From Sphingobacteriales bacterium (lineage in GTDB: Bacteria; Bacteroidota; Bacteroidia; Chitinophagales; Chitinophagaceae): 34,451 nt of DNA. The DNA lies in the NCBI GenBank assembly GCA_024640465.1, contig JAHEEX010000014.1:1-34451 (forward strand). Direction: 5' to 3'. The notes below the pieces were generated by a model, which was not told the origin of the DNA, did no database searches, and saw only the letters and a list, made by a program, of their open reading frames with translations. Numbering within the stretch: position 1 is the first letter of the stretch; the number at the start of each line of letters is the position of its first letter. Position numbers and translations under genes: made by a program. Below are positions 19,175-28,080 of the stretch, in pieces.

Positions 19175-20419
19175 TTACCCGAGCAGGATATCATCTCCAA
19201 GAATAGTGCCGCGTATGAGAGAGCTGCCAAAAGAATAAGGAATAAAGGCAATGGATGGAATCGGCCGGGTAATCAACAGGTGCGCTTTTTTGCCTGTTGT
19301 AATACTGCCCAGTTCGGAACCAAGTCCCATGGCATAGGCACCATTGAGTGTTGCGGCATTGATGGCTTCCTCGGGCAGCATTTTCATTTGGATACAAGCC
19401 ATCGAAACAACCAGGTTCATATTGCCGCTGGGTGAAGATCCCGGATTATAATCGGTGGCTAACGCAATAGCACAACCGCTGTCTATCAGGCTTCGGGCCG
19501 GTTGAAAAGGCATACGAAGAAAAAAAGCGGCAGTGGGCAATAATGTGCCAATAGTATCGGAATGTGCCAGTGCCTGGATGGCCGATTCATCCATGGTTTC
19601 AAGGTGGTCGACACTCAAAGCACCCAGTTTTACGCCTAATTGAGTGCCCCCTGAAAGATGCATCTGGTTGGCGTGGATTTTAGGCCGGAGTCCTACAGCC
19701 ATTCCTGCCCTGCAAATGTCTTCTGATTCTTCAGGTGAAAAAAAGCCCTGTTCACAAAAAACATCAATATAATCCGCCAGTTTTTCGGAAGCAATAACCG
19801 GCAACATGGAAGATTTAATGAGGTCCAGATACCCTTGATGGTTGTTCCGGTATTCCAAGGGAAATGTATGGGCACCGAGGAAAGTTGATTTGATGGATAG
19901 AGATGATTTTTCCTTTAATTTTTTTATCACCCGGAGCATTTTCAACTCACCATCTACCGTTAATCCATAACCGCTTTTTATTTCAATAGCACCTGTTCCC
20001 TGCCTTCGTACTTCTTCCAGTCTTTCCCAGGCCTGGCGGAAAAGTTCGTCTTCCGATGTCTTGTTCAGCAGGTTTGCAGAATTAAGTATACCTCCCCCTT
20101 TTGCCGCAATTTCTTCATAACTTAATCCCCGGATCTTATCCACAAACTCCCCTTCCCTGCTGCCTGCAAATACAATGTGGGAATGTGAATCGCACCAGGC
20201 AGGAAGTACCGAACCGCCTTGTATATCCAGGATATTATTTTGTTGCAGGTACCTGGAAGGAAGATCAGCCATAGATCCATATTCTGAGATGATCCCCTCT
20301 TCAATAACGAGGTAAGCATTTTCCATTACGGGCAATTCAGCCAATGCTTTACCCCGTAATAGGGCTGATGTTGTCCTTGTATTTACCAATAAGCGGATAT
20401 TGATCAATATGGTGGTCAT
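19175..20419 (-). CDS. hutI: imidazolonepropionase
   Basis: 414 aa amidohydrolase; LPAWCDSHSHIVFAGSREGEF, KSGYGLTVDGELKMLRVI, HANQMHLSGG, ALATDYNPGSSPSGNMNLVVSMAC are HutI signatures. Confidence 0.95.
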   Translation of the reverse strand: MTTILINIRLLVNTRTTSALLRGKALAELPVMENAYLVIEEGIISEYGSMADLPSRYLQQNNILDIQGGSVLPAWCDSHSHIVFAGSREGEFVDKIRGLSYEEIAAKGGGILNSANLLNKTSEDELFRQAWERLEEVRRQGTGAIEIKSGYGLTVDGELKMLRVIKKLKEKSSLSIKSTFLGAHTFPLEYRNNHQGYLDLIKSSMLPVIASEKLADYIDVFCEQGFFSPEESEDICRAGMAVGLRPKIHANQMHLSGGTQLGVKLGALSVDHLETMDESAIQALAHSDTIGTLLPTAAFFLRMPFQPARSLIDSGCAIALATDYNPGSSPSGNMNLVVSMACIQMKMLPEEAINAATLNGAYAMGLGSELGSITTGKKAHLLITRPIPSIAFIPYSFGSSLIRGTILGDDILLG

Positions 20420-20474
20420 CCTTTCTATTTTTTCTTAAGCAGAATAACGGTTGATTGGCTAATATTTTGGAAAA

Positions 20475-21842
20475 TTAAAGCTCTTCCCATGTCTGACGGG
20501 CAAATTCTTCCAGGCTGGGATCCCTGGCCCCCATGAGCAACAAAACAGCATCCTGACTCAAGTGAGAACGCATTGCTTTGACAAGGTTGTTCCGGTTTTC
20601 AACAAAAAATGCATTCTTTCCAAGCTTACGCAGGTCTTCTACCAGGTCAGCTGCGGAAATATCCTTTACCGTAGTCCCACCCGCATAAAAAATCTCGCTC
20701 ATCCATATCTCGTCCTGAGGGCGAAGCACAGCTGAAATCTCCTGTATAAAATCCTTGCGCAGGAATTTCGTTGGTGCATATCCGTGAGGTTGAAGCCAGG
20801 CGATCACTTTTTCTGCCAATGGCTGGCAGGCTTCTATCGAGCGGGCGCATTTAACCGGATTATGTGCATAATCATCAATAAGCCAGACCCCGTTTTTCTG
20901 GCCCAATACCTGGTGACGACGGTAGATTCCTTCATATTGAGCCAATGCGCCTGCGGAAACTTCGAGAGGAACCCCCAATTGGTAAGCCGTTGCGGCAGCG
21001 GCAAGCGCATTTTCCATATTGTGACGGCCAACGGTTTGCAATCTGAATGGCACATCATTTATCCTGAAACGGATATTTAGCCCGTCCTGATTAAAATCTG
21101 ATGCTAAAAAGCCAATGCCTGGAATCGGGTCAACAGAAAAATCATTTTTTATACCGGTTGATAAAGAAGCAGCCAGTGGATGTGAGCGATTTACGATAAA
21201 ATGCTTGCTGTTATCCCTGAACCTGGCAAAAACATCCATCAATACAGCTATCTCTTTATGGTCTTTGTCAACATTCAGCAGCAGGCCCACCTCTGAATGA
21301 TATTGTACTATTGAACCATCACTCTCATCAGCTTCGATAACAAGCCAATCGCCTTTGCCTACTGCGGCATTACCGATTTTACCTTCCTTTATAATGCTTA
21401 CAAGGCCCGCTCCGCTGATAATGCTTGGCTCGAGGTTGGCAAATCTAAGGATATCAAAAAGCATGGCACTGGTAGTGCTCTTGCCTGAAGTACCGCCAAC
21501 GGCAATTGTTTTCTTCGTCGTTACAATCTCTGCAAGCAATTCACTCCGTTTCAAAACGGGTATCTGAAGCTGCCTTGTTTTCTGCATCTCCGGAACTGTT
21601 TCTTCTATGGCTGCAGAGATTATTACACATTGAGTGTCCTGGGTAATTCCAGAACCATTTTGTTCAAAGCAGAGAATTCCAGCTGCTTCCAGTTTATCTC
21701 TTGTCTCATTATATTCACCTGCTTTAAAGAAACGATCTGATCCGCTGACTTTTTTCCCGATGCCTTTAAGGTATTGTGCAAGGGCACTCATGCCTGTACC
21801 GGCAATACCAATAAAGAAGAATTGTTCTGTCTGGTTAATCAT
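20475..21842 (-). CDS. Mur ligase family protein (MurC/Mpl-like paralog)
   Basis: 455 aa; IGIAGTGMSALAQYLKGIGKKVSGSD, P-loop GGTSGKSTTSAML, EADESDGS, HNMENALAA, DDYAHNPVK. Confidence 0.85.
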   Translation of the reverse strand: MINQTEQFFFIGIAGTGMSALAQYLKGIGKKVSGSDRFFKAGEYNETRDKLEAAGILCFEQNGSGITQDTQCVIISAAIEETVPEMQKTRQLQIPVLKRSELLAEIVTTKKTIAVGGTSGKSTTSAMLFDILRFANLEPSIISGAGLVSIIKEGKIGNAAVGKGDWLVIEADESDGSIVQYHSEVGLLLNVDKDHKEIAVLMDVFARFRDNSKHFIVNRSHPLAASLSTGIKNDFSVDPIPGIGFLASDFNQDGLNIRFRINDVPFRLQTVGRHNMENALAAAATAYQLGVPLEVSAGALAQYEGIYRRHQVLGQKNGVWLIDDYAHNPVKCARSIEACQPLAEKVIAWLQPHGYAPTKFLRKDFIQEISAVLRPQDEIWMSEIFYAGGTTVKDISAADLVEDLRKLGKNAFFVENRNNLVKAMRSHLSQDAVLLLMGARDPSLEEFARQTWEEL

Positions 21843-21895
21843 AAATAAATTTAAAATTAAGCAGTCTCGGGGAAATTCAGATATAACGGCAAAGA

Positions 21896-21924
21896 AAAAG
21901 GGTTCGTGAAAAACGAACCCTTTT
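21896..21924 (-). terminator. rho-independent terminator of the RRM gene
   Basis: AAAAGGGTTCGT-GAAAA-ACGAACCCTTTT: perfect 12-bp stem with 5-nt loop; 21 bp after the minus-strand stop at 21946. Minus-strand reading ends ...CCCTTTTTCTTT. Confidence 0.8.
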
Positions 21925-21945
21925 CAAAAATTGTCTGAAATCAGA

Positions 21946-22215
21946 TTACCACCTGCGGCTGTCGTTGCGTGGCTGCTTTTCGCGGGCAACGGAAACTGAC
22001 ATGGCGCGGCCTTCAACTTCGGTATTGTTGAGACCTGACATTGCTGCATTGGCTTCAGTATCATTAGCCATTTCTACAAAGCCAAAACCGCGACTACGAC
22101 CGGTTTCCCTGTCGGTAATCACTTTAGCGGAAGAAACGGTACCGAATTTTTCAAAAAGTTGCTTAAGGGCATCATCATTTGTGTTGAAGCTTAAGTTCGA
22201 AACGTACATGTTCAT
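21946..22215 (-). CDS. RNA-binding protein with single RRM domain
   Basis: 89 aa; RNP2 MYVSNLSF and RNP1 RGFGFVEM; Arg-rich tail. Confidence 0.95.
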   Translation of the reverse strand: MNMYVSNLSFNTNDDALKQLFEKFGTVSSAKVITDRETGRSRGFGFVEMANDTEANAAMSGLNNTEVEGRAMSVSVAREKQPRNDSRRW

Positions 22216-22611
22216 AAAAAAAAATTTATTAAATAAAACAATTGACTTTGTGATTATGGCTGTTACTACAGGTAAAGAAGGGTAAAATATTACAAAAAGG
22301 CAGGGTAAAACTTTGCAACGGTCATTACTGTATGTAGCGGATATAGATCACTAGCAGTAAAGATAACTCATTTGTTGAGAGCGTGGCTTTTTTTTTATCG
22401 TAAATGCGCTAAAGGCACATATTTAACAAAGGATTTGACTAATTCAGTGAATTTAACCTCCAATAAGCTGGTAAATCATTGTTTGCACTTGTGATAGGCA
22501 TTTTTATTGGGCTAAAAAAGACTACCTTTACTGTAATACAGTTCCCATTCATCACGCGCCGTTATTTATACTCTTTTCGGGAACACAGGCGCTTAAATCA
22601 GTTACATCATT

Positions 22612-23067
22612 ATGGGTAAATCGCAGGAAACATGGAATAAGAAAGAAAGGGAAAAGAAAAAGCAAAAGAACCGCCTGGATAAAATAGAAAAGAAACAGGA
22701 AAGAAAAGACAATGCCAAAGATGGTAAGAGCTTTGATGATATGATCGCCTATATCGATGAAAATGGCAATTTCTCTTCCACTCCGCCAGATCCACGAAAA
22801 AAAGTAGAGATCAATGCAGACGATATTCAGCTTGGTGTTCCTAAGCAAGGCCCAATAGATCCGGCAGACCTGATCCGAACAGGCATTGTAACCTTTTTTA
22901 ATGATGCCAAAGGTTATGGTTTCATTAAAGACCTGGTGACACAGGAAAGTGTGTTCATACACGTGAATGCACTTACAGAACCTATAAAAGAAAATAACAA
23001 AGTAACATTTGAAGTGGAAATGGGTCCAAAAGGCCCCAGTGCGGTTAATGTAAAAATGTCAAAATAA
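22612..23067 (+). CDS. cold-shock-domain protein with basic coiled N-terminal extension
   Basis: 151 aa; C-terminal CSD GIVTFFNDAKGYGFIKDLVTQESVFIHVNAL...VTFEVEMGPKGPSAVNV; Lys/Glu-rich N-terminus. Confidence 0.93.
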   Translation: MGKSQETWNKKEREKKKQKNRLDKIEKKQERKDNAKDGKSFDDMIAYIDENGNFSSTPPDPRKKVEINADDIQLGVPKQGPIDPADLIRTGIVTFFNDAKGYGFIKDLVTQESVFIHVNALTEPIKENNKVTFEVEMGPKGPSAVNVKMSK

Positions 23068-23193
23068 TTTTCCGGTTATTTTTATGTTTTCTCCAGTTCA
23101 AGATCAGGATTTTGTATTGAGTATGTTTTTACAATCCCGGGCAATCCGCTTATTTCTTAATGTAAGCTGCAATAAATCCTGCTATGCCGGATT

Positions 23194-24027
23194 CTATTGA
23201 TAATAATATTCAGTAGTCTGTCCGTTATTTATATAACCAGCTTTTGAGGTTCTTACATATCCATTACTGTAATAGGTATATTCGTAGAAACCTGGAATAC
23301 TGCTCACTCCATTTGAAACAGAACCAATGATATTGTTTCTTGACAAGAATAACACAGAAGGATTCCCGCCAACGAAAAGTTGTACACCGTTTTTATAATA
23401 AGGATTTTGCTTTTCATCATACGTATAGGTTACTTTATCAAAAAGCTGGAAATCATTTCCGAACCTTCTGAACAGCTGATAATTAACAACGTTATCCCTT
23501 TCATCATAAAGATAGGTGTGATAGAAAGTAACAAAATTGGTACCCCTGTTTACAATTGAATCAGATATAATCCTTCCCTTGATATCGTATGTAAATACAT
23601 AATCATCTGTTGCCAGGTTAGCTAAAAAAGGAGTGCTATTGGCGCGTTTGATTTTCCCATTGGTACCGTACTGGAATTCATATAAGTATATATCCCCAAA
23701 TAGTTCATTGGTGCTTTTGTATGCAATATATTTTCCAAGGGGATCATAGGATAAGGTTTGATTTTCACCTTCAACCCCCTGGTTCTGTTTACTGCTAATC
23801 TGAGAAAGTTGATTATTGAAATTATATATGTAGTCGGAGGTAAATATAATATCGCGGTCTTTATTACGGATAATAACTTTTGAAAGGCTGGTTCCACCTG
23901 CATCAGGCAGTTTTTCTTTAGAACAGGAAATAAGCTGGAACAGCATACATAATACGAATAGAAAAATCGTAAAACGAATAGTTATATTCACCAAAAATCC
24001 AGCTATACTTTTCTGTAAAATTCCCAT
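23194..24027 (-). CDS. lipoprotein with YD/RHS-like repeat segments, function unknown
   Basis: 277 aa; lipobox-like FQLISCSKEK; repeated segments of the type Y(D/N)xxGK/RI (YDPLGKYIAYK, YDIKGRIISDS, YDERDNVVNY, YDEKQNPYY). Confidence 0.6.
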   Translation of the reverse strand: MGILQKSIAGFLVNITIRFTIFLFVLCMLFQLISCSKEKLPDAGGTSLSKVIIRNKDRDIIFTSDYIYNFNNQLSQISSKQNQGVEGENQTLSYDPLGKYIAYKSTNELFGDIYLYEFQYGTNGKIKRANSTPFLANLATDDYVFTYDIKGRIISDSIVNRGTNFVTFYHTYLYDERDNVVNYQLFRRFGNDFQLFDKVTYTYDEKQNPYYKNGVQLFVGGNPSVLFLSRNNIIGSVSNGVSSIPGFYEYTYYSNGYVRTSKAGYINNGQTTEYYYQ

Positions 24028-24047
24028 TAACCTAAACAGATTATTTT

Positions 24048-25193
24048 TTATTTCGATGGCCTGATCCTCATTACCATACCTCCATCAACCCCAATATATA
24101 AAAAGCCATCAGGCCCTTGTTTCACTGACCTTACCCGCCATTTTTTATCCTCAAATATCCTTTCTTCTTCTATCACTTTATTATCCTTTATGACCAACCT
24201 GTTTAAATGGGTGAGCGCTAATGCTCCTATAAAGAGATTCCCCTTCCATGAGGGAATTTTATCGCCTGTATAGAAGACCATGCCGCTTGGCCCAATGGAT
24301 GGTTTGAAATATTTCACCGGTTGCTCCAAACCTTCTTTTTCTGTAATCCCAGCCCCAACGGGCTCTCCACTGTAATCAACACCGTAAGTAATCACGGGCC
24401 AGCCATAATTTTTGCCTGGTTGGATAATATTAATTTCATCACCACCTTTAGGACCGTGTTCATTTTCCCATAAATCCCCTGTTTGAGGATGAAATGTAAG
24501 TCCTTGAGGATTTCTATGCCCGTAGCTCCAAATTTCTGGACGGGCGCCTGCTGTGTGAACAAAAGGATTGTCTGTAGGAATTGTGCCATCATCTTTAATC
24601 CTGATCAGTTTTCCCAGGTCATTTCCCAGTAATTGAGCAGAATCTTTCAGTGCATAACGTTCGCCGATTGTAATAAAAAGGTACCCTCCTTTCAGCATCA
24701 ACCTTCCACCATAATGTGCACCATTAGTGAAAAATGGGTGGGTGCTGAATATTTTCTCCCTGCTTACCAGTTCATTACCTTTAAGTTTAGCCCGCTCTAC
24801 TACGGTACCATTAAGCCCATCCTTTTTATCAGCATAAGAAAAATAGATCCAACCGTTTTTTTCATAATCTGGATGACATAAAATATCCATCATTCCTGCC
24901 TGACTTTCGTCAAAAACAGTTGGAACATTTTTAAGCGATGCTTTGGTTTTGGTACCAGGGTTAACCAGCCAGATCTTTCCATTTGATCTATCTGTAACAA
25001 GCATTCTGCCATCTGGTAAAAAATCCATACCAAAAGGGATGGTGATATCCTTTACGATTGTGTCAACCACCAGGTTGGTCAATTTTGTCTTTATAATAGA
25101 AGAATTTTTCTGGGCATTTACAGAAAAAGAAAAAAGAATAAAAATGGAGAAAGTCCAAAAATAAATTAAGATAGGCTTATCAAATCTTTTCAT
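24048..25193 (-). CDS. PQQ-dependent sugar dehydrogenase-like (soluble aldose sugar dehydrogenase family), secreted
   Basis: 381 aa; signal peptide; IPFGMDFLPDGRMLVTDRSNGKIWLV, GHRNPQGLTFHPQTGDLWENEHGPKGGDEINIIQPGKNYGWPVITYG, GPDGFLYIGVDG are typical of the family. Confidence 0.93.
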   Translation of the reverse strand: MKRFDKPILIYFWTFSIFILFSFSVNAQKNSSIIKTKLTNLVVDTIVKDITIPFGMDFLPDGRMLVTDRSNGKIWLVNPGTKTKASLKNVPTVFDESQAGMMDILCHPDYEKNGWIYFSYADKKDGLNGTVVERAKLKGNELVSREKIFSTHPFFTNGAHYGGRLMLKGGYLFITIGERYALKDSAQLLGNDLGKLIRIKDDGTIPTDNPFVHTAGARPEIWSYGHRNPQGLTFHPQTGDLWENEHGPKGGDEINIIQPGKNYGWPVITYGVDYSGEPVGAGITEKEGLEQPVKYFKPSIGPSGMVFYTGDKIPSWKGNLFIGALALTHLNRLVIKDNKVIEEERIFEDKKWRVRSVKQGPDGFLYIGVDGGMVMRIRPSK

Positions 25194-25347
25194 CGTACTT
25201 TTTTAATGGTAAATTCTTTCTGTTAAAATGAATTACAATAAACATTTTTATTTTTCAAGTAATGAACAAGGCATATATATATAATGGCAACATCAGATAA
25301 TGCAATAAAGCTTGTAAAAAATTCAGCCAATATGTGAAAAAGAAACG

Positions 25348-26232
25348 CTATAATTTAACTTTTTTGCCAAAAGGAATCGTCAAACCTAACCAGGGAATGG
25401 CCACTAAACCAATGTCATCTGTCGAAAATGGCACAAATAGGCCAAAGTCAAGGCCCAGTTTCTTAAACATATGCCTGGCTCCAAAGGAAAGCATTCCAAC
25501 CCCTCCGCCACCAAAATCCAGGTAATAATTTTCAGTCATCAGGTACCAGCTTTTTGAAGTTCGTATCATCCCGCTAAGGTTTACAGTTGGCCTTTGGCCA
25601 ACTTCCCCACCTGCAAAACCCCACCCTATTCCTACCGTAATATTTTTATCTCTTGAGCCAAATGTGGACATTCCGTATAATAATCCAAAAGATGATTGTT
25701 CTTCACCAATAACCGTTCCCAACAATGCCCCTACTCCTATATTGACTTTATTTTTTACAACTGGAAATGACACTTTAGGTGTGATCCAAATTGGTGTTGA
25801 AGCACCTGCAAAAAGAAACAATGGCACTATACCGGCGCCCAATGAAATATTATTTGTGATACCGTATGAAACCTGGTTGAAGAAAACCCACACATTCTGG
25901 TAATACCCTTCCCCTTTCTTTAATCCATACCCATTCGGTGCCCAAAAGTACCGGGCTGCCTGTGGATTTTCATTCCAATATTGCCCCTTATTCATTTTTT
26001 TTTCATCAACCAATTCCATCTTGATAATATCAACCTTAAATAAAGTGATATCACCCAGATTACCTGTTCTCAGGATTATTTTGGTGTCATCCTGACTTAG
26101 AATTTTACCAATATATTCATTACCGTCTTTTGTTTCAAAGCGATAAGTGCTATCCTGTTTGTCTTGTGCATGAATGTAAAAACTAACAATAAGCCCAAAA
26201 AAGAAAAGTAATACAGGTTTAAGGTGTTTCAT
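25348..26232 (-). CDS. hypothetical outer-membrane / exported protein
   Basis: 294 aa; signal peptide (LKPVLLFFFGLIVSFYIHAQ); Gly/aromatic alternating C-terminal half consistent with a beta-barrel. Confidence 0.7.
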   Translation of the reverse strand: MKHLKPVLLFFFGLIVSFYIHAQDKQDSTYRFETKDGNEYIGKILSQDDTKIILRTGNLGDITLFKVDIIKMELVDEKKMNKGQYWNENPQAARYFWAPNGYGLKKGEGYYQNVWVFFNQVSYGITNNISLGAGIVPLFLFAGASTPIWITPKVSFPVVKNKVNIGVGALLGTVIGEEQSSFGLLYGMSTFGSRDKNITVGIGWGFAGGEVGQRPTVNLSGMIRTSKSWYLMTENYYLDFGGGGVGMLSFGARHMFKKLGLDFGLFVPFSTDDIGLVAIPWLGLTIPFGKKVKL

Positions 26233-26419
26233 ACAAGTAGTTTTGGTTAGTTAGCCAATAAAATACCTTATGAATATAAGAAATATTTCATCTTGCCTAA
26301 AAAACCAAAAATAAATGTCTTAAACAATTTCAAAACATTTACCCAGTCCAGTTTGGATCAAACCGACTTTGACATCATCAATAAAATAAGCAGCTGCGGA
26401 CTATATACCACCCATTTTT

Positions 26420-26605
26420 TTAAGGCCCTTCTCCAGGCTCCGGCACTTCATATGGGGGTGTTTCGAAAGGATCTTCTTCCGGAATGATATCAGGTTCTTC
26501 TTCCGGTAACAGTGGATATTCTGGATCAATATCGGGCTTAATCTCTGGAATCCTGTCAGGACTGGGCACTTCAATTGGTTGCCCTACCTTTTTTTTGTCT
26601 GGCAT
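26420..26605 (-). CDS. small acidic proline-rich protein (about 61 aa)
   Basis: First ATG at 26605: MPDKKKVGQPIEVPSPDRIPEIKPDIDPEYPLLPEEEPDIIPEEDPFETPPYEVPEPGEGP*. The longer ORF-track start at 26626 would overlap the upstream gene. Starts 10 bp after the stop of the erythromycin-esterase-like gene, same strand. Confidence 0.5.
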   Translation of the reverse strand: MPDKKKVGQPIEVPSPDRIPEIKPDIDPEYPLLPEEEPDIIPEEDPFETPPYEVPEPGEGP

Positions 26606-26615
26606 AAGAAAAAAT

Positions 26616-27947
26616 TTAAACTCCAAATGGATAAGTTTCCGGCATTTGTGCCCCGTCTGGATTAATGTGCAAGGGATGCAATGCCTTTGTTTTATTCAAA
26701 AAAAGGAAGGCATCATATCGCAACGGCAAAATGCTGGGTACATAGTTTCCATATTGTTCACGTTCCGGATGGTAAACAACGCCTACAGCACGGTGACCGA
26801 TATGGTTCTCCAGGAAAACATCCTGCATAAAGTCTTCCATCATCAACCACTTATTTACGGCTCCTGCTTTATGAAGATAATACTCCCAGCTTCCGGCTGA
26901 AGCAGCAGGCAATCCCATTTGCTTCATGGGTGCGCCCCAGTTTTTGGCCGCAATAACAGTTCCTGTATAAGAACCAAATCCTACTAATGCTACCTGGTTT
27001 TCATGATGATTGATGCGTGCCAGTTCGCCAAGATTATACATTCCTTCATGGGTCATGTCCGTTGCCCTTGCATCTCCAATATGCGTATTATGAGCCCATA
27101 TAACAGCTTTGGATTTTTCGCCATGGAAATCTAATAACCTGTCAAGTGTATCAGACATATGCCTGTCGCGTACATTCCATGAATGTGGTCCACCGGCAAT
27201 CATTGCACGATAATATTTTTCTGCGTTTACAGAAACAAGCGCATTTTGTTCCGCATTAAAAACATTTTCATGATCGGAATTATACTGTGGCATTTTTAGT
27301 CTTATTTCACGCAACATTTCAACCACTTCATTTGTGCATCGGTCTGGTACAAATGAAGAAGCTCTTGCATAATCCTGCCCTTCTTTCTTATACGGTTCAA
27401 AACAGTGCCATGCAGCGGCAGCGATCTTCCAGGCAAAAGGATCGACTTTTTTTAAATACAGCATTATGGCTTCCATGCTTTCCCAAAGGCTATACACATC
27501 CAATCCATAAAATCCAACTTTTTTAGTTGCAGAAAGCTTTTCATTATAGTGCTTTAACCAATCGGTAAATTGAACCATTTCCCAATTAGCCCACATCCAG
27601 GTTGGCCACCTGTTGAAAGAATGTAAAACCTGGAATGCATTTGAGTCATGGCTTTCTTTCCCTTTTATAAATCGGTTCACTTTATAGCAATCAGGCCAAT
27701 CACCTTCAACTGCTATAAAATTGAATCCTTTTTCTTCAATAAGCTTTTGGGTAATGGCTGCCCGCCAACTATAGTATTCATGAGTGCCGTGAGAAGCCTC
27801 TCCCAGCATAACTACCCTGCAATTTCCGATTTTATTAATCAGCGGATCGAGATCTTGAATTTTTTGAAGTGGACTGGAGTTCTCTTTTATTGTTGCTAAC
27901 GCCTGTTTTTCGTCAAACAAAACCGGGCTGGAAAAGTAACGTTTCAT
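26616..27947 (-). CDS. erythromycin esterase family protein
   Basis: First ATG at 27947 (ORF-track start at 27956 is a TTG). Motifs VVMLGEASHGTHEYYSWRAAITQKLIEEKGFNFIAVEGDWPDCYKVNRF, KVGFYGLDVYSL, AVIWAHNTHIGDARATDM. Confidence 0.92.
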   Translation of the reverse strand: MKRYFSSPVLFDEKQALATIKENSSPLQKIQDLDPLINKIGNCRVVMLGEASHGTHEYYSWRAAITQKLIEEKGFNFIAVEGDWPDCYKVNRFIKGKESHDSNAFQVLHSFNRWPTWMWANWEMVQFTDWLKHYNEKLSATKKVGFYGLDVYSLWESMEAIMLYLKKVDPFAWKIAAAAWHCFEPYKKEGQDYARASSFVPDRCTNEVVEMLREIRLKMPQYNSDHENVFNAEQNALVSVNAEKYYRAMIAGGPHSWNVRDRHMSDTLDRLLDFHGEKSKAVIWAHNTHIGDARATDMTHEGMYNLGELARINHHENQVALVGFGSYTGTVIAAKNWGAPMKQMGLPAASAGSWEYYLHKAGAVNKWLMMEDFMQDVFLENHIGHRAVGVVYHPEREQYGNYVPSILPLRYDAFLFLNKTKALHPLHINPDGAQMPETYPFGV

Positions 27948-28055
27948 AACCCACAAATTGTTTTTCTCAATCTACCTGAATTTACATATAATTTCAATGA
28001 TGTTAGTCAAATAAATAAATGATTAGTATCAGGTTCTTTGCACAAAAAGCTGCAA

Positions 28056-28079
28056 TAGCTTTGTAGCAAAAGGAGGTGG
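28056..28079 (+). promoter_or_regulatory. candidate -7 box (TAGCTTTG, 28056..28063) and strong Shine-Dalgarno (AAGGAGGTGG, about 28070..28079)
   Basis: TAGCTTTG matches TAnnTTTG; AGGAGG ends 4 nt before the ATG at 28081. Confidence 0.45.
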
Positions 28080-28080
28080 T

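Noticed and set aside
22552-22962. 136-aa minus-strand ORF opposite the cold-shock-domain gene, rich in Phe/Leu
   Set aside because: Its hydrophobic look comes from the complement of Lys/Glu-rich codons in the true CDS.
26616-27947. Antibiotic (macrolide) resistance gene
   Set aside because: The erythromycin-esterase family is broad; the association with a hydrolase and a PRTase and the lack of any mobile context argue against an acquired resistance determinant.
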